Origin: Symmachiella dynata
GTDB taxonomy: Bacteria > Planctomycetota > Planctomycetia > Planctomycetales > Planctomycetaceae
DNA length: 64,000 bases
Direction of reading: 5' to 3'
NCBI RefSeq assembly: GCF_007747995.1
Contig: NZ_CP036276.1
Location: 6,500,001-6,564,000 of the forward strand
The first letter of the stretch is position 1. Each line of letters opens with the position of its first letter. This document shows, piece after piece, positions 34,781 to 43,936 of this stretch. The position numbers and the translations under genes are program-made. Under the pieces are notes generated by a model. It was given only the letters and a program-made list of their open reading frames with translations, made no database searches and was not told where the DNA came from.

Positions 34781-36502
34781 TTAGCGGCGGAAAGTGACAT
34801 CGATCAGATCTTGGAAACGACTCTGTTCGGTTTGGAAGGCCTGTTGTCGCGATTCCAATTCCGCCTTGAGTTTTTCCAACTCGGATTGCTGCATCGCGAA
34901 CCGTCCCTGTTCCTCGGTGATGCGGACGAGTGCTTCTTTGAGGGCCGCTTCATTTTCCTGGAACGTTAATGCGCGTTGCTCCAGTTCGGCTTGCGTTTGC
35001 TGCAATTTTTGCCGCTCTGCTTCCAAGCGGCTGTCGGTCTCGTCGGCCGCCCGGGTCAATTCGGTGCGTAGTTTCTCGATTTCTGCTTGCAGTTGTGCAT
35101 TGTCCTGACGCAATGACTCAACCGCCTCCGCCGACATGCCGACAGATCTCTCGCCCTGCGCCACGTCAGCAATGCTTTGTTGCAGGTCTTGCAATTCCGA
35201 CTTGAGCGTCGCTTGCTCTTCGTCAATTTCCTGCAATTCCTGTTGCACGGGCTGCAGTTGCTGCCACAACGCCGAGCCATCCATGTCAGGCGAGGTGACG
35301 TGAGAGCGATGCTCCCTGAACTCTTGAAGTTTCAGCCTCAACCAGTTGCGATGCTTCTCGAGGCGGGCGCGCTCTTTGCGCGTCTCTTCACGCTGGGGCT
35401 CGAGTTTCTCCCGCTCGCGTTGTAACCGCCGTTCTTCCTGTTGGAATTTGGCGCGATCAATCTCAAACTGTTCCAACTCCTCGGTGAAGGCCGCTTGATC
35501 GTCTTCCAACACCTGACGTTCGGCATGAATCTGCCGGCGTTCTTTGGCCAACTGGCGAAGGTCGGTATCAATCCCTCCCTCGCCTCGATTGCTGGAAGTC
35601 TTTTTCAAACGGGACTCGAATGATTCGCGTTCCGTTTGTAGTTGAATGCGTTCTTCATCCAGCGCCGTCTTTGCGGCCAGCACGCGCTCCAATTCTTTTT
35701 GAAGCCGCTGTTGTAGTTGTGCAACCTCTTTATGATCCACCGCACCCGTTGCGGCGGCTTTTGAGGATTGACGTGGCTGACCCATCAGTCTTTTCTTGGC
35801 AGCAGCCTCGGGATCGTCTTCTTCGATCTCCATCCGCAACGCGTCAATGCGTTCCAGCGCCTGCATAGCGCGGTTCGGAGCCGCTGCCTTGTCCGACTCT
35901 GGCTTTGCCTTTGAAGCGGGAGCTTTCTTCTGTTTGAGGCGATGCTTGGGCGGGACCAGCGGGCCGAGTGGACCGTCCTCCATCGGGTCGACGGTTTCTC
36001 CCCACTCCGGAAATTCACCGAGCTCCAGTTCCGCCAAGGTCTCCAGGTCGAATGCCAACGCCCGCGACGCAGTTTCCTCATCCGCCATCGCGGCGATCAT
36101 CGATTCGCCGGCAATCTCCACAGCCACCCAAACCTCTTTGTCCATGCCTTGCGAGGCTTTGACAGCAAAGCAAATATTGGCGGCCCCCACAGCCGCCAAC
36201 GCAGCCTTGGCGGCGTGTACCGCCTCGGGTGAGGCGAATTCCGGATCTTGGGCGGCTGCGTATGCCTCTTCGGCATCTCGCGTCGCAGTGGCCGCTTTTT
36301 TCGCATCGACCGAGCCGCCCATGGCGAACTCTTCGGCGACGCGAATTGCCGCATTGATGGAATTTGTGCTCGTTTGTTTGGTGGGGTGGTCATTCTCCAA
36401 GACATACTGAGGCTGAATCCTCCGCGCGCAACGGGACGCAAATGCGACCAGCGCACGCAACGGCAATCGCCTCAGTTGCTCTCCGTTGGAAAAATCACCC
36501 AT
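34781..36502 (-). CDS. Coiled-coil protein with N-terminal helical domain
   Basis: 573 residues from the ATG at 36502. The N-terminus (LRRLPLRALVAFASRCARRIQP) is a recognisable lineage-type helical domain in planctomycete proteins, about residues 10-150, with acidic segments (ALAFDLETLAELELGEF). A Lys/Pro linker follows (about 165-225). From about 240 to the end the protein is a nearly continuous coiled coil rich in Glu, Gln, Arg and Lys. No transmembrane helix is seen. It could be a scaffold or filament. It lies downstream of the CheY-like gene on the same strand. Confidence 0.72.
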   Translation of the reverse strand: MGDFSNGEQLRRLPLRALVAFASRCARRIQPQYVLENDHPTKQTSTNSINAAIRVAEEFAMGGSVDAKKAATATRDAEEAYAAAQDPEFASPEAVHAAKAALAAVGAANICFAVKASQGMDKEVWVAVEIAGESMIAAMADEETASRALAFDLETLAELELGEFPEWGETVDPMEDGPLGPLVPPKHRLKQKKAPASKAKPESDKAAAPNRAMQALERIDALRMEIEEDDPEAAAKKRLMGQPRQSSKAAATGAVDHKEVAQLQQRLQKELERVLAAKTALDEERIQLQTERESFESRLKKTSSNRGEGGIDTDLRQLAKERRQIHAERQVLEDDQAAFTEELEQFEIDRAKFQQEERRLQREREKLEPQREETRKERARLEKHRNWLRLKLQEFREHRSHVTSPDMDGSALWQQLQPVQQELQEIDEEQATLKSELQDLQQSIADVAQGERSVGMSAEAVESLRQDNAQLQAEIEKLRTELTRAADETDSRLEAERQKLQQTQAELEQRALTFQENEAALKEALVRITEEQGRFAMQQSELEKLKAELESRQQAFQTEQSRFQDLIDVTFRR

Positions 36503-36657
36503 GACACCTGATTGTCCACAATCCGTCTATTGAGGGGAGTTAACGGCAAACTTCGTCCTCGGCAAACCCGCAGAACGGGTATTGGCAGCTCCCAGAAACA
36601 GGAGCCGTCGAGGGCGTTTCCCGATAGATTCAATCCGTTTGAGTCGCCACAAATCTT

Positions 36658-37029
36658 CTACACAGGCGCCGCGACCCATTTCTCCAATTTGGCCCGAAGG
36701 TCGTCCGGAGTGAAGGGCTTCACCAAATAATCGGTCACGCCGGCTTGAATGGCCGTGACCACCCGCGCCCGTTCGGCTTCGGTGGTGATCATGATAAACG
36801 GGACGTCCTTATTGGTCTCGCGGACCTTTTGCAGGAACGTCAGACCGTCCATGTTGGGCATATTCCAATCGCTCAACACGACATCGAAATTCGCGGATTC
36901 AAATTGTGTCAGCGCCTGTTGTCCATCTTCAGCTTCTGTGATATCCGTTTCAGCCAAACCCAATTTGAGCAGGCATCGCTTTTGAATCGTCCGCATTGTT
37001 CCCGAGTCGTCGGCCAGTAGTAATTTCAT
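36658..37029 (-). CDS. CheY-like single-domain response regulator
   Basis: 123 residues, a lone receiver domain: acidic pair Asp7/Asp8, phosphoacceptor Asp54 (VVLSDWNMPNMDG), Thr82 and Lys104 (YLVKPFTPDDL). SD AGGGACC lies before the ATG at 37029. The WNMP and ITTEAERARVVTAIQAG segments are close to CheY proteins that bind partner proteins rather than DNA. No chemotaxis or flagellar gene is nearby. The next gene on the same strand, 155 bases on, encodes a long coiled-coil protein, which could be its partner; this is inference only. Confidence 0.92.
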   Translation of the reverse strand: MKLLLADDSGTMRTIQKRCLLKLGLAETDITEAEDGQQALTQFESANFDVVLSDWNMPNMDGLTFLQKVRETNKDVPFIMITTEAERARVVTAIQAGVTDYLVKPFTPDDLRAKLEKWVAAPV

Positions 37030-37545
37030 CTTTCAGGTCCCTTGCTCATTTCGCAGATCTGTAAAATTGTTTCAACGAACTGCCCGGCAACAAAGACAAC
37101 ACGACCAAATCGCCTCGCTGTCGAAATGTTTGGTTGCGATCTCCAAGTCGCACAACAGTCGTCTGTTATGGCAACCGTGTGATCGTCCCATTTGTCCAGG
37201 TCAGGAGCGCATCGTCTGACGAAATATAGCTCAAGAATTAAGCGGTGTTGGAGAATTATGTTTGCACCGCGCAGAACCTGACCGCCAATAACGATTAGGG
37301 CGCTTATGACGATTCGCGCATTGGCACTTGCCCTGAGAGCGCGCAGGGTTTCCGGATTCACGCCCACAGCCAGGCGCGGCACATCCTCTTACACTGCCAG
37401 CTAAGCCCCCGCTGAAGAAGTCTGTCACTGGCGGCTCGTTTGCCAGTGACAGACTGTGTGATAGGCAAAACAGTGCTGGATAAGCCAGCAGTAGCACTCG
37501 ACTCGCGAATGTTTTTGGGTTTCAGGCGAGCGGCTAAGCATGCGC
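37030..37545. other. 516-base intergenic region with REP-like pair
   Basis: The stretch lies between the M24 peptidase stop and the CheY-like gene start. It carries the paired REP-like units described at 37426-37493. A frame at 37026-37382 overlaps the CheY start but has odd composition and no family match, and is not called. The rest probably includes the CheY promoter. Confidence 0.5.
37426..37493. repeat. BIME-like pair of inverted 23-nt REP-like units
   Basis: Unit 1 (37426-37448) begins CACTGGCGG and ends CCAGTG; flanking bases extend it to a perfect 12-bp stem, TCTGTCACTGGC / GCCAGTGACAGA (37421-37453). Unit 2 (37471-37493) is the same type of unit in the opposite orientation (GCTGGCTTATCC on the minus strand). 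The spacer is 22 bases. It lies about 50 bases downstream of the M24 peptidase stop. Similar elements occur at 46462-46528 and 58456-58478. Confidence 0.7.
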
Positions 37546-38667
37546 TCACAGCTCCAACGGATACCCCGTCAATCGCTCCACGCCGGTTTCCGTCACCACG
37601 TAATTCTCTTCCAGGCGAATCCCCGCGCGCAGTTCCGGTCCGTACAGTCCCGGCTCCGCAGTAAAAACATCACCAACGGCAAACGTGTCTTCCCAATGCG
37701 GGTTGAGATGTGGACCTTCATGGGGAAACAAACCGATGCCGTGCCCCAAGTGATGAAAGAACGCCCCCGTGCGGTATTCGTCCAGCATCTCTTGCGCACG
37801 ATGGAACAACTTCTGCGCGCTCAAACCGGGACGGACCGTTTCCTCGACCATTTGCAGCACATCGACAATGGCTTGCCAGGCATGTTGCTGTTCGTCGTTA
37901 ATCGTTGCGCCGACGCGCATCGAACGGCAATTGTCGGCATAGTACCCCCGGTACCCCGGTCCCAAGTCGAGCACGAATAACTCCCCCGCCTCGGCCGCGC
38001 GATTACGAGGCGGGCCGCCGGGGGAGTTGCATTGAAAATCATTCCCAAATCCGGTCAGCGGTTCCCCCGCCACTTCCACCGCAGCGGCATGCAGTTGGTT
38101 ATAAACCTCGATTTCTGTCACGCCCGGTTCAATCACCTCACGAGCACGGGCGTACATGGCTTCGGTGCAAGCGACCGCACGTCGAATCATCGCCAATTCG
38201 TCCGGATCTTTTGCCCGCCGTAAGTCCCACAACTCTGGTTCGAGGTCGACAATGGCAATGTCCGCAAACAATGGATCTAAATGCCGCCCCGTATTCGCGA
38301 ACTCCACTCCCACGCGACTCGCAGCCGACCGCCCGCTCCAGGCAGTGCGGAGAATCGCTGCAATCGCCTCGCGCTGATCCTGCCGCAATGTGCAATGCCA
38401 TTGTGCCTCGAACGTTACCACCTCATCGACCGCCGCATGCTCCGGCGCGTTGTTGGGAGCAACCAACAGACAATGCCCGTCGGCATCCAAACTCACGGCG
38501 GCGTTCAACAAGCCACCCGGCCGAAAACCGGTGAAATACTGCACATGTTCCGGCTGAAACAACACCGCCCGCTGGATATCGAGACGTTCCATCACCGCCA
38601 ACAAACGTTGTTGCCGCTGACGGCAATAGTCCAAATCGAGCGTTAGAGGTTCGTACAAATGACTCAT
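37546..38667 (-). CDS. M24 family metallopeptidase, Xaa-Pro aminopeptidase-like
   Basis: 373 residues from the ATG at 38667, which has AAGGGA eight bases upstream (a start at 38685 would lack this). The N-terminal creatinase-type domain (about 1-140) is followed by the pita-bread domain with the metal ligands: Asp pair region LDLGPGYRGYYADNCRS, His in GHGIGLFPHEGPHL, Glu in AEPGLY, Glu in RLEENYVV. These proteins remove the first residue before proline from peptides using two metal ions. No signal peptide, so cytoplasmic. It is a single-gene unit, with an intergenic REP-like pair after its stop. Confidence 0.92.
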   Translation of the reverse strand: MSHLYEPLTLDLDYCRQRQQRLLAVMERLDIQRAVLFQPEHVQYFTGFRPGGLLNAAVSLDADGHCLLVAPNNAPEHAAVDEVVTFEAQWHCTLRQDQREAIAAILRTAWSGRSAASRVGVEFANTGRHLDPLFADIAIVDLEPELWDLRRAKDPDELAMIRRAVACTEAMYARAREVIEPGVTEIEVYNQLHAAAVEVAGEPLTGFGNDFQCNSPGGPPRNRAAEAGELFVLDLGPGYRGYYADNCRSMRVGATINDEQQHAWQAIVDVLQMVEETVRPGLSAQKLFHRAQEMLDEYRTGAFFHHLGHGIGLFPHEGPHLNPHWEDTFAVGDVFTAEPGLYGPELRAGIRLEENYVVTETGVERLTGYPLEL

Positions 38668-38981
38668 CGACAGTATCCCTTGCATGGTTGGTTGTTTTTG
38701 CAGCCTTGTCCCCTAAAAGTCTACAAAAACAACGCCGCAAATGGCATGCGCCCGCTCAGTTCTTTGTGAGGCAGCGCGGCGCAACGAAAGCGTCCTCACT
38801 TGCGGGAAGAGTTGCGAACCGTTGAAAATCGGCCCCTCGACCGACAGGAATTCGTCGCCGTCCTTGCCAGTGCCGGTGCGAACGAAGATGATGAGAGTCC
38901 ATCACGCATATATTTTTATAAACTTCAATCACGCCGCGCCCCTGCCGGCATGATTTCAGCGAATCCTTAAGGAAGTTCACG
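38668..38981. promoter_or_regulatory. Divergent intergenic region, no gene seen
   Basis: 314 bases lie between the M24 peptidase (minus) and the Reg_prop protein (plus). No open frame has a family match. Both promoters should be here, but I cannot place boxes with confidence. AAGGAAG just before 38982 is the ribosome binding site of the plus-strand gene. Confidence 0.35.
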
Positions 38982-41246
38982 ATGAAACGAATATTTGGGT
39001 CCCTCTGGGTCGTCCTGTTGGCAGCAACCTTCACTGCTGTCGCTCCCGCGATTACGAATGCCGCTGACAAAAAAATCGTCGACAAGCCGTTCTTGCAAGA
39101 TTATCGCGGCCCGTTCATCAAAGCCGCCGTCCCCAAAGGTCAAGATGTTCGAAAGTCAGGGAACAATATCCGCGCCATTGCGGTCGATACCAACGATATA
39201 ATCTGGGCAGCCACAGCCGACGGATTGATGCAAGTCCAGGAGGATCAATTGGTCTCTCCGGAGGGTGCGACCGTCGATGGCTCCACGTACGCGGTTTTGG
39301 CAAATCCCGACGGCTCATTGTGGGTCGGCGCATGGAATGGATTGTTTCGGATCGCAGACGGTCAGGTCACACAGGATACGGGGATCGAAGGGCCAGTCAC
39401 GTTGCTCAGACGAACAGGCAAACGGCTCTTTGCTGCCACGCCCCGCGGACTGTTTGAAAAAACCGACGATGCCTGGAAGAAAGTGGAAGGGCCCTGGGCC
39501 ACGAATATTTATGACGTCGTGGTGGCCGGCGACGATCTGTATATTGCTGCCTGGTCCGGATTGTATCGCCAATCGGCCGGCGAAACGCAGTGGTTGCAAG
39601 GCAAAGAACAGGCGCTGAGTCGCCGCGTCAATTCTCTGGCAGCGGATCGCAACGGTCATGTCTGGATCGGTTCGGCAGCGGGAATCGACATCTATCGCGA
39701 CGGCCGCCGCGTTGCTGCCATCACCCCCGAACAAGGACTCCCCTCGACAAGCATCCAGTGTCTGAACTTGGGGCATGACGGACGACTGTGGGTGGGCACG
39801 GCCATTGGTGCCGCTCGATTTGACGGCAAAAGTTGGTCGTTCCGGCACAGCCTGCGTTGGCTGCCCAATGACAACGTGCGCGACATTGAATTTTTGAAAG
39901 ACGGCTCAGCAGTCATCGCCACTGCGGACGGAATCAGCATCATTAGGCAACGGGAGATGACACTCGAATCGAAAGCAGATTTTTTTGAAAAACTCGTCCG
40001 CGCACGACACGTCCGTCCCCCCGGCCTGATGGAACGTTGCCGGCTGGCGGTTGCTGGTGATATCTCAACCTTCGAACCGATGGATACCGACAACGACGGC
40101 ATGTACACCGGCCTGTATATGGCGGCCGAATCCTATCGTTATGCTGTTACCAAAGCAGCTGATGCCAAGGCGAACGCCACCGAAGCGTTTCGCGCCATGG
40201 AGTTTCTACAAACCGTGACCGGCACCCCCGGATTCGTGGCCCGCACGGTGATTCCCGTCGAATGGGACCGCATGGCGGACGGCAACCGGACTTATACCGA
40301 CGAAGACGCCGCCGATCACTTTGCTCGCGAAGCACGTTGGAAGAAAGTGGAGAATCGTTGGCGAAAAAGCGCCGACGGAAAATGGCTGTGGAAAGGGGAC
40401 ACCAGTTCCGACGAAATCACCGGCCATTTCTTCAGCTATCCAATCTACTACGACCTGGTCGCCGACGATGCTGAGAAAAAACGTGTCGCCGCTTTGGTCG
40501 GACGGATTATGGATCACATCATCGAAGGCGGTTACGTTCTCCGCGACATCGATGGCCAAGCAACACGTTGGGGCGTTTGGTCGCCCGAAAAATTGAACAA
40601 CGATCCCAACTGGTGGTTGGAACGGGGCGTCAATTCAGTCGAGGCGCTGACCTATCTGACGATCGCGAAGCATGTCACAGGCGACGAGAAATATGATCGC
40701 GAAATTGATCGACTGCTTTACAAAGAGCACTACGCGGAAAACATCCTCAAGCCGCTCAGAACCGGCAACGACTATTTTACCTATATCGGATATCAGTTGT
40801 TGGCGTTTTGTTATCCGGCGCTGCTGACCTATGAACAAGACCCCGCGCGTCGCGTGCTCTATCGCGAAAGCATGGAAGCTTGGTTCGCCCCAGTGCGGCG
40901 GGATGACAGCCCGTTGTTTGGTTTTGTCTATGCGGCCTTCTCCGGCGGGGACGCAAAGCTCGGCGCGTGTGCTGAACTTCTGCGGGACGTGCCGTTGGAT
41001 CAGATTCAATACACCATTCACAACTCACAGCGAGAGGATGTTGAGGTCGTGGGAATCCCCGTTGAGGGACGAAGGCAAACCCGCCGTCTGCTTCCTCCCA
41101 GTGAACGGGCGGTGTTTCGTTGGGATCGCAATGTCTATTTCGTTGACCATGGGGCCGGCGGACGCTGGGAGGGCAGCACCGCGTTTTGGTTGATGCCCTA
41201 CTGGATGGGGCGATACTACGACCTCATCACCCCGCCGGAAAAATAG
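38982..41246 (+). CDS. Secreted Reg_prop beta-propeller protein with large C-terminal domain
   Basis: 754 residues, signal peptide (WVVLLAATFTAVAPAITNA); SD AAGGAAG. Residues about 60-330 hold Reg_prop-type propeller blades: NIRAIAVDTNDIIWAATADGLMQV, GSLWVGAWNGLFRI, GHVWIGSAAGIDIYRDG, GRLWVGTAIGAARFDG. In HTCS two-component sensors these are followed by a kinase, but here none is present: no transmembrane helix, histidine-kinase or regulator domain follows. The C-terminal about 380 residues (DNDGMYTGLYMAAESYRYAVTK..., EITGHFFSYPIYYDLV, YFTYIGYQLLAFCYPAL) look helical, possibly an alpha/alpha toroid, a fold common in glycan-active enzymes; this is inference. Confidence 0.75.
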   Translation: MKRIFGSLWVVLLAATFTAVAPAITNAADKKIVDKPFLQDYRGPFIKAAVPKGQDVRKSGNNIRAIAVDTNDIIWAATADGLMQVQEDQLVSPEGATVDGSTYAVLANPDGSLWVGAWNGLFRIADGQVTQDTGIEGPVTLLRRTGKRLFAATPRGLFEKTDDAWKKVEGPWATNIYDVVVAGDDLYIAAWSGLYRQSAGETQWLQGKEQALSRRVNSLAADRNGHVWIGSAAGIDIYRDGRRVAAITPEQGLPSTSIQCLNLGHDGRLWVGTAIGAARFDGKSWSFRHSLRWLPNDNVRDIEFLKDGSAVIATADGISIIRQREMTLESKADFFEKLVRARHVRPPGLMERCRLAVAGDISTFEPMDTDNDGMYTGLYMAAESYRYAVTKAADAKANATEAFRAMEFLQTVTGTPGFVARTVIPVEWDRMADGNRTYTDEDAADHFAREARWKKVENRWRKSADGKWLWKGDTSSDEITGHFFSYPIYYDLVADDAEKKRVAALVGRIMDHIIEGGYVLRDIDGQATRWGVWSPEKLNNDPNWWLERGVNSVEALTYLTIAKHVTGDEKYDREIDRLLYKEHYAENILKPLRTGNDYFTYIGYQLLAFCYPALLTYEQDPARRVLYRESMEAWFAPVRRDDSPLFGFVYAAFSGGDAKLGACAELLRDVPLDQIQYTIHNSQREDVEVVGIPVEGRRQTRRLLPPSERAVFRWDRNVYFVDHGAGGRWEGSTAFWLMPYWMGRYYDLITPPEK

Positions 41247-41372
41247 ATTCCTGCACGGCGGCGCCGCTATAGTCCATTTCCAGCTTGAAACTCGCGGCCG
41301 AGAGGCTGACAATGGCGAGCGGCGTTCTTCGTGCGGCGATCCATCGTGTCTTCCAGGCAAGGAACTTCGATC

Positions 41373-43769
41373 ATGCTTCAAGTCAAACGGTTCTCCCAGG
41401 CAGCGGTTTTCGTAGCAGTTTTACTTACTGGAATCGCAACGAACAATGCCGCCACAGCGGCTGAGGGAAATTTTCCCGAATTCATCGCCGTAGAAAAACA
41501 ACCCTTTGTCGCCGCCACCGACCGCTTGCTAGAGGGCCTCGAATACGTCGGCGACCCGTTGAGCGACGCCGATTTGCAGGCCATCGAAGCGGCAAAGAAA
41601 CTCCCCAATGATCGCGACTGCGTGGCGGAGATTCAAAAAGTCCTCGACAAACGCGCGCTGGCAGCCGTGCGTATTAACGCCGAAAGCCGCGTCTCGGTGG
41701 GCGAAGGGCCGGCGCCTAAGGAATTGATCGAACAAGGTTGGCGGACGTTTCTCATCAAAGTGCACAACGAAGCCGGCATTACCGCCAAACTGGTTGCGGA
41801 CAGCCCCAATGCCCAACCGGTCTATATGCGCGGCAAGGGTTCGCGACAACGACCGCAGACCGAGCAGAAACTTGTCCCCGCCGGTGCCGGTGAGTCACGA
41901 TTCCTCGACATCAACATGTTCGACAAACAACCGCTCAAGCCGACCCTCTCAGGACTGGAAGCTGAGTATCGGATCATCCAACTTTACAGCCGTGATGTCG
42001 GCAAACGAGAAGCCAAGTTGGCATTCAACGTAGGGCAGGGGACCCAGGACCTCGGGTTTCGTAATGCCGTGCCAATCCTGTTCGATTGCCTACCGGCGGT
42101 CGAGGTGACGTTGGGGATCAAGGACTTCGATGGCGAACCGACCACGGCGTCGCTCATCATTCGCGATGAAAAAGGACGCGTCTATCCCAATCCCGCACGC
42201 CGCATGGCGCCGGACTTTTTCTTTCACGATCAAATCTATCGCGCTGACGGCGAGTCGGTCCATCTGCCGCCGGGCGAGTATACCGTCGTCATCAACCGCG
42301 GCCCGGAATACTATGTCGACACCTTCCCCTTGACCGTCCAATCAGACGTCAAGAGTCAACAGGCTGACTTCACTTTGCGACGTTGGACACATCCGGCCAT
42401 ACAACGCTGGTTCTCCGGCGACCATCATGTCCACGCCGCTGGTTGCGCGCATTACGACAGCCCCACCGAAGGCGTCACGCCGGCCGATATGATGCGGCAC
42501 ATTCTCGGCGAAGACCTCAACGTCGGCTGCGTTCTCAGTTGGGGGCCTTGCTGGTACACACAAAAGCAATATTTCGAAGGCAAAACCTCTGCCTTGTCGC
42601 GGCCCAACTACTTGATGCGGTATGACGTGGAGGTCAGTGGATTCCCCTCATCCCACGCCGGGCATCTCTGCTTGTTGCGGCTCAACGAAGACGACTACGA
42701 AGGGACTGAACTCATCGAAGAATGGCCGAGTTGGACGTTGCCCGTTTTGGCCTGGGGGAAAAAACAAGGAGGCGTCGTCGGCTACAGCCATAGCGGTTGG
42801 GGCTTGGAACTGCCCGATTACGACGATCGTGGCAACCGGGTGCCGAACAAAAAAGGCAAAGCAGCGGATAAGCTTCCCGACTATGCCATGCCTCCCTTTG
42901 ACGGCATCGGCGCCAACGAATACATCGTGACTGTCACCCACGACGTCTGCGACTTTATCTCCGCTGTCGACACCCCATCGATTTGGGAATTGAACATCTG
43001 GTACCACACGCTCAACTGTGGGTACCGCGCCCGCATCAGCGGCGAAACCGATTTCCCCTGCATCTACGGCGACAAAGTTGGACTGGGCCGCATTTACGTC
43101 AAACTCCCCGAAGACCAGGAGCTGAATTACGACAACTGGGTCGCCGGTTTGAAGGATGGACGCAGCTATTGTGGCGACGGGTTGAGCCACATTGTTGATT
43201 TCAAAGCCAACGACGTCGGCGTCGGCGAGCCGGGCAGCGGCGGCGAAATCAGCCAGTTGGATATTCCCGAAGCGGGCACGGTCAAAGTTGAGTTCGACGT
43301 CTCGGCCTTACTAGCTGAAGCACCGACGCCTGAGACCGAACGCATTCGCAATCGACGCCTCGACGAAAAACCGTATTGGCATCTCGAACGCGCACGGGTC
43401 GGCGAGACACGGACCGTGCCGGTGGAAGTCATCGTCAACGGCTATCCCGTTGCAACGAAACACATCGTGGCTGACGGAGAAATGCAGCATTTGAGCTTTG
43501 GCGTCAAAATCGACAAATCGAGTTGGATCGCCGTGCGGATTTTGCCGTCGGTGCACACCAACCCGGTGTTCGTGCAAGTCGGCGACAAACCGATTCGCGC
43601 CAGTCGCCGCAGCGCACAATGGTGCCTAGATGCGGTCGACGTCTGCTGGGACCGCAAAGAAGGCCGCATTGGTGTTCGCCGCCCGGAAGAAAAACAACAA
43701 GCCGCCGCCGCCTACCAAAAAGCGAGAGAAAGTTACACAAAAATCCTAGAAGAATCAGTCGCCGACTAA
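41373..43769 (+). CDS. Secreted CehA/McbA-type metallohydrolase (PHP superfamily)
   Basis: 798 residues from the ATG at 41373 (SD AAGGAA), with a signal peptide ending TAAEG. After an N-terminal region and a beta-sandwich segment (about 230-330; VTLGIKDFDGEPTTASLIIRDEKG), the PHP-like domain starts with the metal motif GDHHVHAAGC, then SHAGHLCLLRLNE, VVGYSHSGWG and VTHDVCDFISAV. The ending has further beta strands. CehA and McbA hydrolyse carbaryl; related planctomycete proteins are of unknown substrate. The gene follows the Reg_prop gene by 126 bases, same strand, so co-expression is plausible. Confidence 0.83.
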   Translation: MLQVKRFSQAAVFVAVLLTGIATNNAATAAEGNFPEFIAVEKQPFVAATDRLLEGLEYVGDPLSDADLQAIEAAKKLPNDRDCVAEIQKVLDKRALAAVRINAESRVSVGEGPAPKELIEQGWRTFLIKVHNEAGITAKLVADSPNAQPVYMRGKGSRQRPQTEQKLVPAGAGESRFLDINMFDKQPLKPTLSGLEAEYRIIQLYSRDVGKREAKLAFNVGQGTQDLGFRNAVPILFDCLPAVEVTLGIKDFDGEPTTASLIIRDEKGRVYPNPARRMAPDFFFHDQIYRADGESVHLPPGEYTVVINRGPEYYVDTFPLTVQSDVKSQQADFTLRRWTHPAIQRWFSGDHHVHAAGCAHYDSPTEGVTPADMMRHILGEDLNVGCVLSWGPCWYTQKQYFEGKTSALSRPNYLMRYDVEVSGFPSSHAGHLCLLRLNEDDYEGTELIEEWPSWTLPVLAWGKKQGGVVGYSHSGWGLELPDYDDRGNRVPNKKGKAADKLPDYAMPPFDGIGANEYIVTVTHDVCDFISAVDTPSIWELNIWYHTLNCGYRARISGETDFPCIYGDKVGLGRIYVKLPEDQELNYDNWVAGLKDGRSYCGDGLSHIVDFKANDVGVGEPGSGGEISQLDIPEAGTVKVEFDVSALLAEAPTPETERIRNRRLDEKPYWHLERARVGETRTVPVEVIVNGYPVATKHIVADGEMQHLSFGVKIDKSSWIAVRILPSVHTNPVFVQVGDKPIRASRRSAQWCLDAVDVCWDRKEGRIGVRRPEEKQQAAAAYQKARESYTKILEESVAD

Positions 43770-43817
43770 TCGCGTTTTCCGTCGTAGGGTGTGTCTCCTG
43801 GCGTGGATTGCCGTGTG

Positions 43818-43833
43818 CGACGGCAAGCCGTCG
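43818..43833. other. Perfect hairpin downstream of the CehA/McbA gene
   Basis: CGACGGC (43818-43824) and GCCGTCG (43827-43833) are perfect 7-bp arms with a 2-base loop, about 50 bases after the stop of the CehA/McbA gene. No T run follows, so it is not a standard Rho-independent terminator. The direct repeat AATCTGTG occurs twice shortly after (43862 and 43873). Confidence 0.35.
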
Positions 43834-43936
43834 GTTTGGGATTTACGTTCCGACGCCCGCCAATCTGTGTTTAATCTGTGGCTAAGAATTCGACCAACGG
43901 GAAATCAACCGGGCCTTTGTAATTCGAGTACGAATC

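Noticed and set aside
37026-37382. A 118-codon minus-strand frame whose stop overlaps the CheY start codon
   Set aside because: The CheY gene has its own Shine-Dalgarno (AGGGACC) and the frame has odd composition, a GTG start without a ribosome binding site, and no family resemblance. The overlap is most likely chance.
43862-43880. Direct repeat AATCTGTG before the AroD-AroE-like gene
   Set aside because: Similar CTGTG-rich phrases recur in intergenic DNA of several bacteria as I recall, but two 8-base copies here are too short to call a repeat family without a genome search.
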